64,000 bases of DNA from Archivesica marissinica (taxonomy: Eukaryota; Mollusca; Bivalvia; Venerida; Vesicomyidae). Position 1 is the first letter of the stretch. Each line of letters begins with the position of its first letter. Under the pieces are notes generated by a model. It was not told the DNA's origin, did not search any database, and worked only from the letters and a program-made list of their open reading frames with translations. Shown piece after piece: positions 43,681 to 62,012 of this stretch. The position numbers and the translations under genes were made by a program. Location: positions 109,160 to 173,159 of the forward strand of contig JABXNX010000066.1 in NCBI GenBank assembly GCA_014843695.1, written 5' to 3'.

Positions 43681-43914
43681 GTTTATACAAATTTATGTTA
43701 GCTCGATTGCGAAACAAGTTCTTATAACTTATACTAATCACTCTCGAGACCTCATTCCTGATTGAATCCATCGCCACGAGGGAGAGAGAAGAGGCAACTT
43801 GGTATTTAAATGACTTGCCTAAAGACACAATCGTAACGGCTCCAGTGGGGCTTGAACTCCGGACCTTTCGCACCTGAAGCGAACGCGTATCCACTGCGCT
43901 ATCACGACTTCCAC
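43681..43914 (-). mobile_element. SINE family B (second copy)
   Basis: Counterpart of 24735-24968. Confidence 0.8.
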
Positions 43915-44111
43915 TTCAGTGAATCCGTAGAAATATAAACATAATTTTATGCAGAAGCAGTATATACATTACCAAGCATCAATGATTCCATGCGTGTTAT
44001 GGTCAGACGCTATTCAGACGTGTGTTATGGTCAGACCTGGTCAGACGCATGTTATGGTCAGACACTGTTCAGACGTGTGTTATGGTCAGACGCTGTTCGG
44101 GAAGGGCCGTA

Positions 44112-44281
44112 ACTGTTTAAACATTATTTTACAACGATTGCGAAGTAAGTTTTAGCAACCTATATTAATCACTCTCGTTGGCGTGGATGTAAGCGTAAAT
44201 GTGATCATTCGTGAGGATCGAATCCGGCTTGCATTTATGAGAAGCGAGCACGCTAACCACTGCGCTAATCGAACAGCCATT
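44112..44281 (-). mobile_element. SINE family C, internally deleted (second copy)
   Basis: Counterpart of 25166-25335. Confidence 0.7.
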
Positions 44282-44882
44282 TAATTTAGCATGTTTTGTA
44301 TTCACATGTATATGTAAGACGAATCGAGCAATAACATATGATTAAACTAGACGCTGTTATTGATATAGCGGCCTCGGATTGGTTGAAAAAGTGCAGGGAA
44401 GCCTCCAGCATATTGGGTGGGTGCCTTTAGTGCAAATAAATAAAAATCGGTCACCCCTATTGAAATTTGCAATTTTCTTGTGGAAAAATAGAGTCAGTTG
44501 TGCCAATGTATTTTTGGGGAACATATAATGGTACTGTATATTATAATGGTACTGTATATTATAATGGTTGTCTATGGATATTTCAATAGCGGTGTCTGAC
44601 CTTATATAGGACATGATGTCATTTACTAGTGAGTCTTATCATAAAACTGTACTTTACTCTGAACCTGCTGATGCTCTTCTGACAAGATAATGTTAATTTT
44701 CTTATATACATGTATATATAAGTTAAAAATGTGAATATTTCCTGATTTCAGACCAGCAACATTTGACTCTATTCCGAAGGTGTGTATGCTTTCTGCTGAT
44801 TTAATTTGTATACTAGTATATTCATATTGGTCTATCAGTTTAATACTGTTGATTAAAATTAGCATGTGTGAGTCCGGTGTCT

Positions 44883-47800
44883 GGCACACCGACACCATAT
44901 ATTATACACCGACACCATATAATATACACCGACACCATATAATACACACCGACACAATATATTATACACCGACACCATATAATATACACCGACACCATAT
45001 AATACACACTGACACAATATAATATACACCAACACCATATAATATACACCAACACCATATATTATACACCGACACCATATAATATACACCGACACCATAT
45101 ATTATACACCGACACCATATAATATACACCGACACAATATAATATACACCGACACAATATATTATACACCGACACCATATAATATACACCGACACCATAT
45201 ATTATACACCGACACAATATAATATACACCAACACAATATATTATACACCGACACCATATAATATACACCGACACAATATATTATACACCGACACCATAT
45301 AATATACACCGACACAATATATTATACACCGACACCATATATTATACACCGACACAATATATTATACACCGACACCATATATTATACACCGACACCATAT
45401 AATATACACCGACACCATATAATATACACCGACACCATATATTATACACCGACACCATATATTATACACCGACACCATATAATATACACCGACACCATAT
45501 AATATACACCGACACCATATAATATACACCGACACCATATAATATACACCGACACAATATATTATACACCGACACCATATAATATACACCGACACAATAT
45601 AATATACACCGTCATAATATAATATACACCGCCACAATATAATATACACCGTCATAATATAATATACACCGCCACAATATAATATACACCAACACAATAT
45701 AATATACACCGACACAATATAATATACACCGACACAATATATTATACACCGACGCAATATATTATACACCGACACAATATAATATACACCGATACCATAT
45801 ATTATACACCACACAATATAATATACACCAACACAATATAATATACACCGACACAATATAATATACACCGACACAATATAATATACACAGCCACAATATA
45901 TTATACACCGACACAATATAATATACACAAGCACCATATATTATACACCAACACAATATATTATACACCGACACAAAATAATATACACAAGCACCATATA
46001 TTATACACCAACACAATATATTATACACCGACACAATATAATATACACAAGCACCATATATTATACACCAACACAATATATTATACACCGACACAATATA
46101 ATATACACCGACACAAAATAATATACACCGACGCAATATAATATACACCGACGCAATATAATATACACCGACACCATATAATATACACCGACACAATATA
46201 ATATACACCGATATAATATATTATACACCGACGCAATATATTATACATCGACACAAAATAATATACACCAACACCATATAATATACACTGACACAATATA
46301 ATATACACCGTCACAATATAATATACACCAACACCATATAATATACACTGACACAATATAATATACACCGATATAATATATTATACACCGACGCAATATA
46401 TTATACATCGACACAAAATAATATACACAGACGCAATATAAAATACACCGACACAATATAACATACACCGACACAATATATTATACACCGACACAATATA
46501 ATATACACAAGCACCATATATTATACACCAACACAATATATTATACACCGACACAATATAATATACACAAGCACCATATATTATACACCAACACAATATA
46601 TTATACACTGACACAATATAATATACACCGTCACAATATAATATACACCAACACCATATAATATACACTGACACAATATAATATACACCGATATAATATA
46701 TTATACACCGACGCAATATATTATACATCGACACAAAATAATATACACAGACGCAATATAAAATACACCGACACAATATAACATACACCGACACAATATA
46801 TTATACACCGATACAATATAATATACACAAGCACCATATATTATACACCAACACAATATATTATACACCGACACAATATAATATACACAAGCACCATATA
46901 TTATACACCAACACAATATATTATACACCGACACAATATAATATACACCGACACAAAATAATATACACCGACGCAATATAATATACACCGACGCAATATA
47001 ATATACACCGACACCATATAATATACACCGTCACAATATAATATACACCAACACAATATAATATACATCGACACAATATAATATTCACCGACACAATATA
47101 ATATACACCGACACAATATAATATACACCGACACAATATAATATACACTGACACAATATATTATACACCGACACAATATAATATACACCGACACAATATA
47201 ATATACACCGACACAATATAATATACACCGACACAATATAATACACCGATACAATATAATATACACTGTCACAATATAATATACACCAACACAATATAAT
47301 ATACACCGTCACAATATAATATACACCAACACAATATAATATACACCAACATAATATAATATACACCAACATAATATACACCGACACAATATAATATACA
47401 CCGACACAATATAATATACACCGACACAATATAATATACACCGACACAATATAATATACACCAACACCATATAATATACACCAACACCATATATTATACA
47501 CCGACACCATATAATATACACCGACACCATATATTATACACCGACACCATATAATATACACCGACACAATATAATATACACCGACACAATATATTATACA
47601 CCGACACCATATAATATACACCGACACCATATATTATACACCGACACAATATAATATACACCGACACAATATATTATACACCGACACCATATAATATACA
47701 CCGACACCATATAATACACACCGACACAATATATTATACACCGACACCATATAATATACACCGACACCATATAATACACACCGACACAATATAATATACA

Positions 47801-50800
47801 CCAACACCATATAATATACACCAACACCATATATTATACACCGACACCATATAATATACACCGACACCATATATTATACACCGACACCATATAATATACA
47901 CCGACACAATATAATATACACCGACACAATATATTATACACCGACACCATATAATATACACCGACACCATATATTATACACCGACACAATATAATATACA
48001 CCGACACAATATATTATACACCGACACCATATAATATACACCGACACAATATATTATACACCGACACCATATAATATACACCGACACAATATATTATACA
48101 CCGACACCATATATTATACACCGACACAATATATTATACACCGACACCATATATTATACACCGACACCATATAATATACACCGACACCATATAATATACA
48201 CCGACACCATATATTATACACCGACACCATATATTATACACCGACACCATATAATATACACCGACACCATATAATATACACCGACACCATATAATATACA
48301 CCGACACCATATAATATACACCGACACAATATATTATACACCGACACCATATAATATACACCGACACAATATAATATACACCGTCATAATATAATATACA
48401 CCGCCACAATATAATATACACCGTCATAATATAATATACACCGCCACAATATAATATACACCAACACAATATAATATACACCGACACAATATAATATACA
48501 CCGACACAATATATTATACACCGACGCAATATATTATACACCGACACAATATAATATACACCGATACCATATATTATACACCGACACAATATAATATACA
48601 CCAACACAATATAATATACACCGACACAATATAATATACACCGACACAATATAATATACACAGCCACAATATATTATACACCGACACAATATAATATACA
48701 CAAGCACCATATATTATACACCAACACAATATATTATACACCGACACAAAATAATATACACAAGCACCATATATTATACACCAACACAATATATTATACA
48801 CCGACACAATATAATATACACAAGCACCATATATTATACACCAACACAATATATTATACACCGACACAATATAATATACACCGACACAAAATAATATACA
48901 CCGACGCAATATAATATACACCGACGCAATATAATATACACCGACACCATATAATATACACCGACACAATATAATATACACCGATATAATATATTATACA
49001 CCGACGCAATATATTATACATCGACACAAAATAATATACACCAACACCATATAATATACACTGACACAATATAATATACACCGTCACAATATAATATACA
49101 CCAACACCATATAATATACACTGACACAATATAATATACACCGATATAATATATTATACACCGACGCAATATATTATACATCGACACAAAATAATATACA
49201 CAGACGCAATATAAAATACACCGACACAATATAACATACACCGACACAATATATTATACACCGACACAATATAATATACACAAGCACCATATATTATACA
49301 CCAACACAATATATTATACACCGACACAATATAATATACACAAGCACCATATATTATACACCAACACAATATATTATACACCGACACAATATAATATACA
49401 CCGACACAAAATAATATACACCGACGCAATATAATATACACCGACGCAATATAATATACACCGACACCATATAATATACACCGTCACAATATAATATACA
49501 CCAACACAATATAATATACATCGACACAATATAATATTCACCGACACAATATAATATACACCGACACAATATAATATACACCGACACAATATAATATACA
49601 CTGACACAATATATTATACACCGACACAATATAATATACACCGACACAATATAATATACACCGACACAATATAATATACACCGACACAATATAATACACC
49701 GATACAATATAATATACACTGTCACAATATAATATACACCAACACAATATAATATACACCGTCACAATATAATATACACCAACACAATATAATATACACC
49801 AACATAATATAATATACACCAACATAATATACACCGACACAATATAATATACACCGACACAATATAATATACACCGACACAATATAATATACACCGACAC
49901 AATATAATATACACCGACACAATATATTATACACCATCACAATATAATATACACTGTCACAATATAATATACACCGTCACAATATATTATACACCGACAC
50001 AATATATTATACACTGACACAATATATTATACACCGACACAATATAATATACACCGACACAATATATTATACACCGACACCATATAATATACACTGTCAC
50101 AATATAATATACACCGTCACAATATATTATACACCGACACAATATATTATGTACCGACACAATATAATATACACCATCACAATATAATATACACTGTCAC
50201 AATATAATATACACCGTCACAATATATTATACACCGACACAATATATTATACACTGACACAATATATTATACACCGACACAATATAATATACACCGACAC
50301 AATATATTATACACCGACACCATATAATATACACTGTCACAATATAATATACACCGTCACAATATATTATACACCGACACAATATATTATGTACCGACAC
50401 AATATAATATACACCGAAACAATATATTATACACCGACACCATATAATATACACTGTCACAATATAATATACACCGTCACAATATATTATACACCGACAC
50501 AATATATTATACACCGACACAATATAATATACACGACACAATATAATATACACCGACACAATATATTATACACCGACACAATATACTCTACACCGACACC
50601 ATATAATATACACCGACACAATATAATATACACCAACACAATATAATATACACTGCCACAATATAATATACACCGACACAATATAATATACACAGACACA
50701 ATATATTATACACCGACACAATATAATATACACTGACACAATATAATATACACCAGCACAATATAATATACACAGCCACAATATAATATACACCAACACA

Positions 50801-53800
50801 ATATAATATACACCGTCATAATATAATATACACCGACACAATATAATATACACCAACACAATATAATATACACCGACGCAATATAATATACACCGACGCA
50901 ATATAATATACACCAACACAATATAATATACACCGTCATAATATAATATACACCGACACAATATAATATACACCGACACAATATAATATACACCGACACA
51001 ATATAATATACACCAACACAATATAATATACACCGACACAATATAATATACACCGACACAATATAATATACACCGACACAATATAATATACACCAACACA
51101 ATATAATATACACCGACACAATATAATATACACCAACACAATATAATATACACCGACACAATATAATATACACCGACACAATATAATATACACCGACACA
51201 ATATAATATACACCGACACAATATAAATACACCGACACAATATAATATACACAGACACAATATAATATACACCGACACAATATAATATACACCGACACAA
51301 TATAATATACACCGACACAATATAATATACACCGACACAATATAATATACACCGACACAATATAATATACACCGACACAATATAATATACACCGACACAA
51401 TATAATATACACCGTCACAATATAATATACACCGACACAATATAATATACACCGACACAATATAATATACACCAACACAATATAATATACACCGACACAA
51501 TATAATATACACCGACACAATATAATATACACCGACACAATATAATATACACCGACACAATATAATATACACCGACACAATATAATATACACCGACACAA
51601 TATAATATACACCGACACAATATAATATACACCGACACAATATATTATACACCATCACAATATAATATACACTGTCACAATATAATATACACCGTCACAA
51701 TATATTATACACCGACACAATATATTATACACTGACACAATATATTATACACCGACACAATATAATATACACCGACACAATATATTATACACCGACACCA
51801 TATAATATACACTATCACAATATAATATACACCGTCACAATATATTATACACCGACACAATATATTATGTACCGACACACTATAATATACACCATCACAA
51901 TATAATATACACTGTCACAATATAATATACACCGTCACAATATATTATACACCGACACAATATATTATACACTGACACAATATATTATACACCGACACAA
52001 TATAATATACACCGACACAATATATTATACACCGACACCATATAATATACACTGTCACAATATAATATACACCGTCACAATATATTATACACCGACACAA
52101 TATATTATGTACCGACACAATATAATATACACCGAAACAATATATTATACACCGACACCATATAATATACACTGTCACAATATAATATACACCGTCACAA
52201 TATATTATACACCGACACAATATATTATACACCGACACAATATAATATACACCGACACAATATAATATACACCGACACAATATAATATACACCGACACAA
52301 TATATTATACACCGACACAATATACTCTACACCGACACCATATAATATACACCGACACAATATAATATACACCAACACAATATAATATACACTGCCACAA
52401 TATAATATACACCGACACAATATAATATACACAGACACAATATATTATACACCGACACAATATAATATACACTGACACAATATAATATACACCAGCACAA
52501 TATAATATACACAGCCACAATATAATATACACCGACACAATATAATATACACCGACACAATATAATATACACCGACACAATATAATATACACCGACACAA
52601 TATAATATACACTGACACAATATAATATACACCGACGCAATATAATATACACCGACATAATATAATATACACCTACACCATATAATATACACCGACAGAA
52701 TATAATATACACCGACACAATATAATATACACTGACACAATATAATATACACCGACACAATATAATATACACCGACACAATATAATATACACCGACACAA
52801 TATAATATACACCAACACAATATAATATACACTGCCACAATATAATATACACTGACACAATATAATATACACCAACACAATATAATATACACCGACACAA
52901 TATAATATACACCGTCACAATATAATATACACCGTCAAAATATAATATACACCGCCCCAATATAATATACACTGACACAAATATACACCAACACAATATA
53001 ATATACACCGTCACAATATAATATACACAGCCACAATATAATATACACTGACACAATATAATATACACCAACACAATATAATATACACCGTCATAATATA
53101 ATATACACCTACACAATATAATATACACCAACACAATATAATATACACCAACACAATATAATATACACCGTCACAATATAATATACACCAACACAATATA
53201 ATATACACCGTCATAATATAATATACACCAACACAATATAATATACACCGTCATAATATAATATACACCGACACAATATAATATACACCAACATAATATA
53301 ATATACACCGACGCAATATAATATACACCGACGCAATATAATATACACTGACACAATATAATATACACCAACACAATATATTATACACCAACACAATATA
53401 ATATACACCGACACAATATAATATACACTGACACAATATATTATACACCAACACAATATATTATACACCAACACAATATAATATACACCGTCATAATATA
53501 ATATACACCGACACAATATAATATACACCGACGCAATATAATATACACCGACGCAATATAATATACACCAACACAATATAATATACACCAACACAATATA
53601 ATATACACCGACACAATATAATATACACCAACACAATATAATATACACCGACACAATATAATATACACCGACACAATATAATATACACCAACACAATATA
53701 ATATACACCGACACAATATAATATACACCGACGCAATATAATATACACCGACGCAATATAATATACACTGACACAATATAATATACACCAACACAATATA

Positions 53801-56800
53801 TTATACACCAACACAATATAATATACACAGCCACAATATAATATACACCGACACAATATAATATACACCAACACAATATAATATACACCGACACAATATA
53901 ATATACACCAACACAATATAATATACACCGTCATAATATAATATACACCGACACAATATAATATACACCAACACAATATAATATACACCAACATAATATA
54001 ATATACACCGACGCAATATAATATACACCAACACAATATAATATACACTGACACAATATAATATACACCAACACAATATAATATACACCGACACAATATA
54101 ATATACACCAACACAATATAATATACACCGACGCAATATAATATACACCAACACAATATAATATACACCAACACAATATAATATACACTGACACAATATA
54201 ATATACACCGACACAATATAATATACACTGACACAATATAATATACACCAACACAATATAATATACACTGACACAATATAATATACACCGACACAATATA
54301 ATATACACCGACACAATATAATATACACCGACGCAATATAATATACACCGACGCAATATAATATACACCAACACAATATAATATACACCAACACAATATA
54401 ATATACACTGACACAATATAATATACACCGACACAATATAATATACACTGACACAATATAATATACACCAACACAATATATTATACACCGACACAATATA
54501 ATATACACCGACACAATATAATATACACCGACACAATATAATATACACCGACACAATATAATACACCGATACAATATAATATACACTGTCACAATATAAT
54601 ATACACCAACACAATATAATATACACCATCACAATATAATATACACCAACACAATATAATATACACCAACATAATATAATATACACCAACATAATATACA
54701 CCGACACAATATAATATACACCGACACAATATAATATACACCGACACAATATAATATACACCGACACAATATAATATACACCGACACAATATATTATACA
54801 CCATCACAATATAATATACACTGTCACAATATAATATACACCGTCACAATATATTATACACCGACACAATATATTATACACTGACACAATATATTATACA
54901 CCGACACAATATAATATACACCGACACAATATATTATACACCGACACCATATAATATACACTGTCACAATATAATATACACCGTCACAATATATTATACA
55001 CCGACACAATATATTATGTACCGACACAATATAATATACACCATCACAATATAATATACACTGTCACAATATAATATACACCGTCACAATATATTATACA
55101 CCGACACAATATATTATACACTGACACAATATATTATACACCGACACAATATAATATACACCGACACAATATATTATACACCGACACCATATAATATACA
55201 CTGTCACAATATAATATACACCGTCACAATATATTATACACCGACACAATATATTATGTACCGACACAATATAATATACACCGAAACAATATATTATACA
55301 CCGACACCATATAATATACACTGTCACAATATAATATACACCGTCACAATATATTATACACCGACACAATATATTATACACCGACACAATATAATATACA
55401 CCGACACAATATAATATACACCGACACAATATATTATACACCGACACAATATACTCTACACCGACACCATATAATATACACCGACACAATATAATATACA
55501 CCAACACAATATAATATACACTGCCACAATATAATATACACCGACACAATATAATATACACAGACACAATATATTATACACCGACACAATATAATATACA
55601 CTGACACAATATAATATACACCAGCACAATATAATATACACAGCCACAATATAATATACACCGACACAATATAATATACACCGACACAATATAATATACA
55701 CCGACACAATATAATATACACCGACACAATATAATATACACTGACACAATATAATATACACCGACGCAATATAATATACACCGACATAATATAATATACA
55801 CCTACACCATATAATATACACCGACAGAATATAATATACACCGACACAATATAATATACACTGACACAATATAATATACACCGACACAATATAATATACA
55901 CCGACACAATATAATATACACCGACACAATATAATATACACCAACACAATATAATATACACTGCCACAATATAATACAAACCGTCACAATATAATATACA
56001 CCGTCAAAATATAATATACACCGCCCCAATATAATATACACTGACACAAATATACACCAACACAATATAATATACACCGTCACAATATAATATACACAGC
56101 CACAATATAATATACACTGACACAATATAATATACACCAACACAATATAATATACACCGTCATAATATAATATACACCTACACAATATAATATACACCAA
56201 CACAATATAATATACACCAACACAATATAATATACACCGTCACAATATAATATACACCAACACAATATAATATACACCGACACAATATAATATACACCAA
56301 CACAATATAATATACACCGCCACAATATAATATACACTGTCATAATATAATATACACTGCCACAATATAATATACACTCACACAATATAATATACACCAA
56401 CACAATATAATATACACCGACACAATATAATATACACCAACACAATATAATATACACCGACACAATATAATATACACCAACACAATATAATATACACCGA
56501 CACAATATAATATACACCATCACAATATATTATACACCGACACAATATAATATACACCGACACAATATAATATACACTGACACAATATAATATACACCAA
56601 CACAATATATTATACACCGATACAATATATTATACACCGACACAATATAATATACACCGACACCATATAATATACACCGACACAATATAATATAATATAC
56701 ACCGACACAATATAATATACACCGCCCCAATATAATATACACCGCCCCAATATAATATACACTGACTCAATATAATATACACCGACACAATATAATATAC

Positions 56801-59005
56801 ACCGACACAATATAATATACACCGCCCCAATATAATATACACCAACACAATATAATATACACCGACACAATATAATATACACCAACACAATATAATATAC
56901 ACCGTCATAATATAATATACACCAACACAATATAATATACACCAACACAATATAATATACACCGTCACAATATAATATACACCAACACAATATAATATAC
57001 ACCAACACAATATAATATACACCGTCACAATATAATATACACAGCCACAATATAATATACACTGACACAATATAATATACACCGACATAATATAATATAC
57101 ACCGCCATAATATAATATACACCAACACCATATAATATACACCAACACAATATAATATACACCACCACAATATAATATACACCGTCATAATATAATATAC
57201 ACCGCCACAATATAATATACACTCATACAATATAATATACACCAACACAATATAATATACACCGACACAATATAATATACACCAACACAATATATTATAC
57301 ACCGATACAATATATTATACACCGACACAATATAATATACACCGACACAATATAATATACACCGACACAATATAATATACACTGACACAATATAATATAC
57401 ACCAACACAATATAATATACACCGACACAATATAATATACACCAACACAATATAATATACACCGACACAATATAATATACACTGACACAATATAATATAT
57501 ACCGACACAATATAATATACACCAACACAATATAATATACACCAACACAATATAATATACACCGACACAATATAATATAATATACACCGACACAATATAA
57601 TATACACCGACACAATATAATATACACCAACACAATCTAATATACACCGTCATAATATAATATACACCAACACAATATAATATACACCAACACAATATAA
57701 TATACACCGTCACAATATAATATACACCAACACAATATAATATACACCAACACAATATATTATACACCGATACAATATATTATACACCAACACAATATAA
57801 TATACACCGACACAATATAATATACACCGACACAATATAATATAATATACACCAACACAATATAATATACACCGACACAATATAATATACACCGACATAA
57901 TATAATATACACCGTCACAATATAATATACACCGACATAATATAATATACACCGACACAATATAATATACACCAACATAATATAATATACACCGACACAA
58001 TATAATATACACCGACATAATAAAATATACACCGTCACAATATAATATACACCGACATAATATAATATACACCAACACAATATAATATACACCGACACAA
58101 TATAATATACACCGACATAATATAATATACACCGTCACAATATAATATACACCATCACAATATAATATACACCAACACAATATAATATACACCGACACAA
58201 TATAATATACACCGACATAATATAATATACACCGTCACAATATAATATACACCATCACAATATAATATACACCAACACAATATAATATACACCAACACAA
58301 TATAATATACACTGACACAATATAATATACACCAACACAATATAATATACACCGCCACAATATAATATACACCGTCATAATATAATATACACCACCACAA
58401 TATAATATACACTCACACAATATAATATACACCGACACAATATAATATACACTGACACAATATAATATACACCGACACAATATAATATACACCAACACAA
58501 TATAATATACACCGACACAATATAATATACACTGACACAATATAATATACATCGACACAATATAATATACACCAACACAATATATTATACACCAATACAA
58601 TATATTATACACCGACACAATATAATATACACTGACACAATATAATATACACCGACACAATATAATATACACCAACACAATATATTATACACCGATACAA
58701 TATATTATACACCGACACAATATAATATACACCGACACAATATAATATACACCAACACAATATAATATACATCGTCATAATATAATATACACCAATACAA
58801 TATAATATACACCGACACCATATAATATACACCGTCTCAATATAATATACACCAATACAATATAATATACACCAGCACAATATAATATACACCGACACAA
58901 TATAATATACACCAACACAATATAATATACACCGACACAATATAATATACACCGACACAATATAATATACACCGACACAATATAATATACACCGTCACAA
59001 TATAA
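44883..59005. repeat. 20-bp satellite array, about 706 units (second copy, longer)
   Basis: Same unit as 25937-33843. Both flanks match the first copy, but the array is 6.2 kb longer. The extra DNA lies mainly between about 49900 and 56050. It carries a private variant (tattatgtaccgacac at about 50150, 50391, 51870, 52109, 55018 and 55260) in repeated 1.7- and 3.15-kb blocks. An early block is also repeated (44962-45198 and 47734-47970). Confidence 0.97.
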
Positions 59006-59086
59006 GTATATGTTGGCAATAAGTATGTTAAATGATGATTATTATTAGTATTAGCGATGTACATTAGTGTACATGTATTAACACGT

Positions 59087-59224
59087 CCGACCTCCTGCTG
59101 TCCGATTTGTGCAGTTGTTAGCGTGATCGCTTCTCACCAATGCAACCCATGTTCGATCCTCGGACCAGGAAGTATGTGAGAAAGTACGGTGGTCGCCAGA
59201 CCGGACAAGTGGGTTTTCTCATGA
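59087..59224 (+). mobile_element. SINE family C fragment (second copy)
   Basis: Counterpart of 33925-34062. Confidence 0.7.
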
Positions 59225-59345
59225 CGTCACGAATCGTAATACATTGCTCAGAGTTTGACATCAAATGAAATGCTGTCATTTGCATCTGACAAAGATACTA
59301 CTGTAAATGATATCACGAATCGTAATACATTGCTCAGAGACCATG

Positions 59346-59687
59346 CTATGTCGAATGTGTAACTACATGCATATGTCGAATGTGTAACTACATGCATATG
59401 TCGAATGTGTAACTACATGCATATGTCGAATGTGTAACTACATGCATATGTCGAATGTGTAACTACATGCATATGTCGAATGTGTAACTACATGCATATG
59501 TCGAATGTGTAACTACATGCATATGTCGAATGTGTAACTACATGCATATGTCGAATGTGTAACTACATGCATATGTCGAATGTGTAACTACATGCATATG
59601 TCGAATGTGTAACTACATGCATATGTCGAATGTGTAACTACATGCATATGTCGAATGTGTAACTACATGCATATGTCGAATGTGTAT
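59346..59687. repeat. 25-bp minisatellite (second copy)
   Basis: Counterpart of 34190-34510. It is uninterrupted and about 13 bp longer overall. Confidence 0.95.
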
Positions 59688-60050
59688 TGCAAGATGTCAT
59701 TCCGCGACAACTGTTACAAGACACATTTCAATATTACTACTATAAGATCACAGGGCACACACAGATTGTGTCTTGTGACTGCGGCCGCGACCAATCAGAA
59801 TCATTCCAGATTGTATTACACGTGTGTGCATACAAGCAAATATGTGATGGCTGTATTACACTGAATACAAGCGAAGGTATGCGATAAAAGAATTAACAAC
59901 TTCTAGTCACTGTGAACATCAATATTTAAGACAGTATGATCTAGAACAGTTTCTCTATACCTTTCTAGTGGCTCAATGATGTAAATTCTAAAGTCATGCT
60001 TTCAAACGAGGACCCGGTGCCAATAATTCTGCTAGCGAACAAGGTACGTT

Positions 60051-60434
60051 ATGCTTTCAAACGATGACCCGGCACCATTAATTCAGATATGGAACAATAT
60101 AAGTTATGCTTTCAAACGATGACCCGGCACCATTAATTCAGATATGGAACAATATATGTTATGCTTTCAAACGATGACCCGGCCTCATTAATTCAGATAT
60201 GGAACAATATAAGTTATGCTTTCAAACGATGACCCTGCATCATTAATTCAGATATGGAACAATATAAGTTATGCTTTCAAACGATGACCCGGCATCATTA
60301 ATTCAGCTATGGAACAATATATGCTATGCTTTCAAACGATGACCCGGCATCATTAATTCAGCTATGGAACAGTATATGCTATGCTTTCAAACGATGACCC
60401 GGCACCAATAATTCAGTTAGGGAACAAATGTGTG
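60051..60434. repeat. 55-bp exon-7-derived array (second copy)
   Basis: Seven units with the same donor loss as at 34876-35259. One unit reads gaacagtatatgc. Confidence 0.93.
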
Positions 60435-60643
60435 GCGTCCGTGGTCCAATGGTAGACCGTCGGATTTGGAATCGAACGGTCCGGGTTCGATACGGCAGCC
60501 AGGCCACGTATGTAGTGTTATTGAGCAAGGTACCTCACAAACATTGCTTAGTACTGGTTAACCGCTATGGTCTGCTAAGCATGCCCAGGAAAACATGTCT
60601 AGGTCCCCGCAAGGGGTTTGACATTAATAGAACATACATACAT
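60429..60643 (+). mobile_element. SINE family F (second copy)
   Basis: Counterpart of 35254-35468. Confidence 0.75.
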
Positions 60644-60775
60644 ACATACAAATAAGTTATGCTTTCAAACGATGCACCGCCACCAATAATTACAATAATT
60701 CATCCATGGAACAATATAAGCCTGCACCAATATCCAGCTAGTGAACAATATTGGTTATGCCTTCAAATGACATCG

Positions 60776-61871
60776 AATAGAAGAAGGAAATAATTACTAT
60801 CTCGTATTGCTTTCAGTGTGACGTGGACGATGTGGACGTGGACGAGGAGAAGGATATAATTGATGTCGTGTATTGCTTTCAGTGTGACGTGGATGATGGG
60901 GACATAGACGAGGAGTTGGAAATAATTGCTGTATTGTATTGTTTTCAGTGTGACGTGGACGATGTTGACATAGACGAGAAGAAGGGAATAATTGCTGTCG
61001 TGTATTGCTTTCAGTGTGACGTGGACGATGTTGACATAGACGAGGAGAAGGAAATAAATGCTGTCGTGTATTGTTTTCAGTGTGATGTGGACGATGTTGA
61101 CATAGACGAGGAGAAGGAAATAATTGCTGTATTGTATTGCTTTCAGTGTGACGTGGATGATGGGGACGTGGACGAGGAGAAGGAAATAATTGCTGTATTG
61201 TATTGCTTTCAGTGTGACGTGGATAATGGGGACATGGACGAGGAGAAGGAAATAATTGATGTCGTGTATTGCTTTCAATGTGACGTGGATGATGGGGACA
61301 TAGACGAGGAGAAGGAAATAATTGCTGTATTGTATTGCTTTCAGTGTGACGTGGATGATGGGGACATAGACGAGGAGAAGGAAATAATTGCTGTATTGTA
61401 TTGCTTTCAGTGTGACGTGGATGATGGGGACGTGGACGAGGAGAAGGAAATAATTGATGTCGTGTATTGCTTTCAATGTGACGTGGATGATGGGGACATG
61501 GACGAGGAGAAGGAATAATTGCTGTCGTGTATTGCTTTCAGTGTGACGTGGACGATGTTGACATAGACGAGGAGAAGGAAATAATTGATGTCGTGTATTG
61601 CTTTCAGTGTGACGTGGATGATGGGGACATAGACGAGGAGAAGGAAATAATTGCTGTATTGTATTGCTTTCAGTGTTACGTGGATGATGGGGACATAGAC
61701 GAGGAGAAGGAAATAATTGCTGTATTGTATTGTTTTCAGTGTGACGTGGACGATGGGGACATAGACGAGGAGAAGGAAATAATTGCTGTATTGTATTGCT
61801 TTCAGTGTGACGTGGATGATGGGGACATACACGAGAAGAAGGAAATAATTGCTGTATTGTATTGTTTTCAG
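60776..61871. repeat. 66-bp exon-8-derived acceptor array (second copy)
   Basis: Sixteen units with the same phase break and stop. A visible difference is cacgagaagaagg in the last unit, versus cacgaggagaagg in the first copy. Confidence 0.95.
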
Positions 61872-62012
61872 TGTGACGTGGACGATGTTGACATAGACCA
61901 TGAGAAAATAGATGACTTCTGCAAGAAAAACAATGTTCTATGTTGGTATGAGACATCAGCCAAGAATAACGTGAATATAGGTGAGATGGGTGTTTTTGGA
62001 ATTAACGTCTCA

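Noticed and set aside
44840..59064. The same open frames in the second satellite array
   Set aside because: Same reason: satellite periodicity, not coding.
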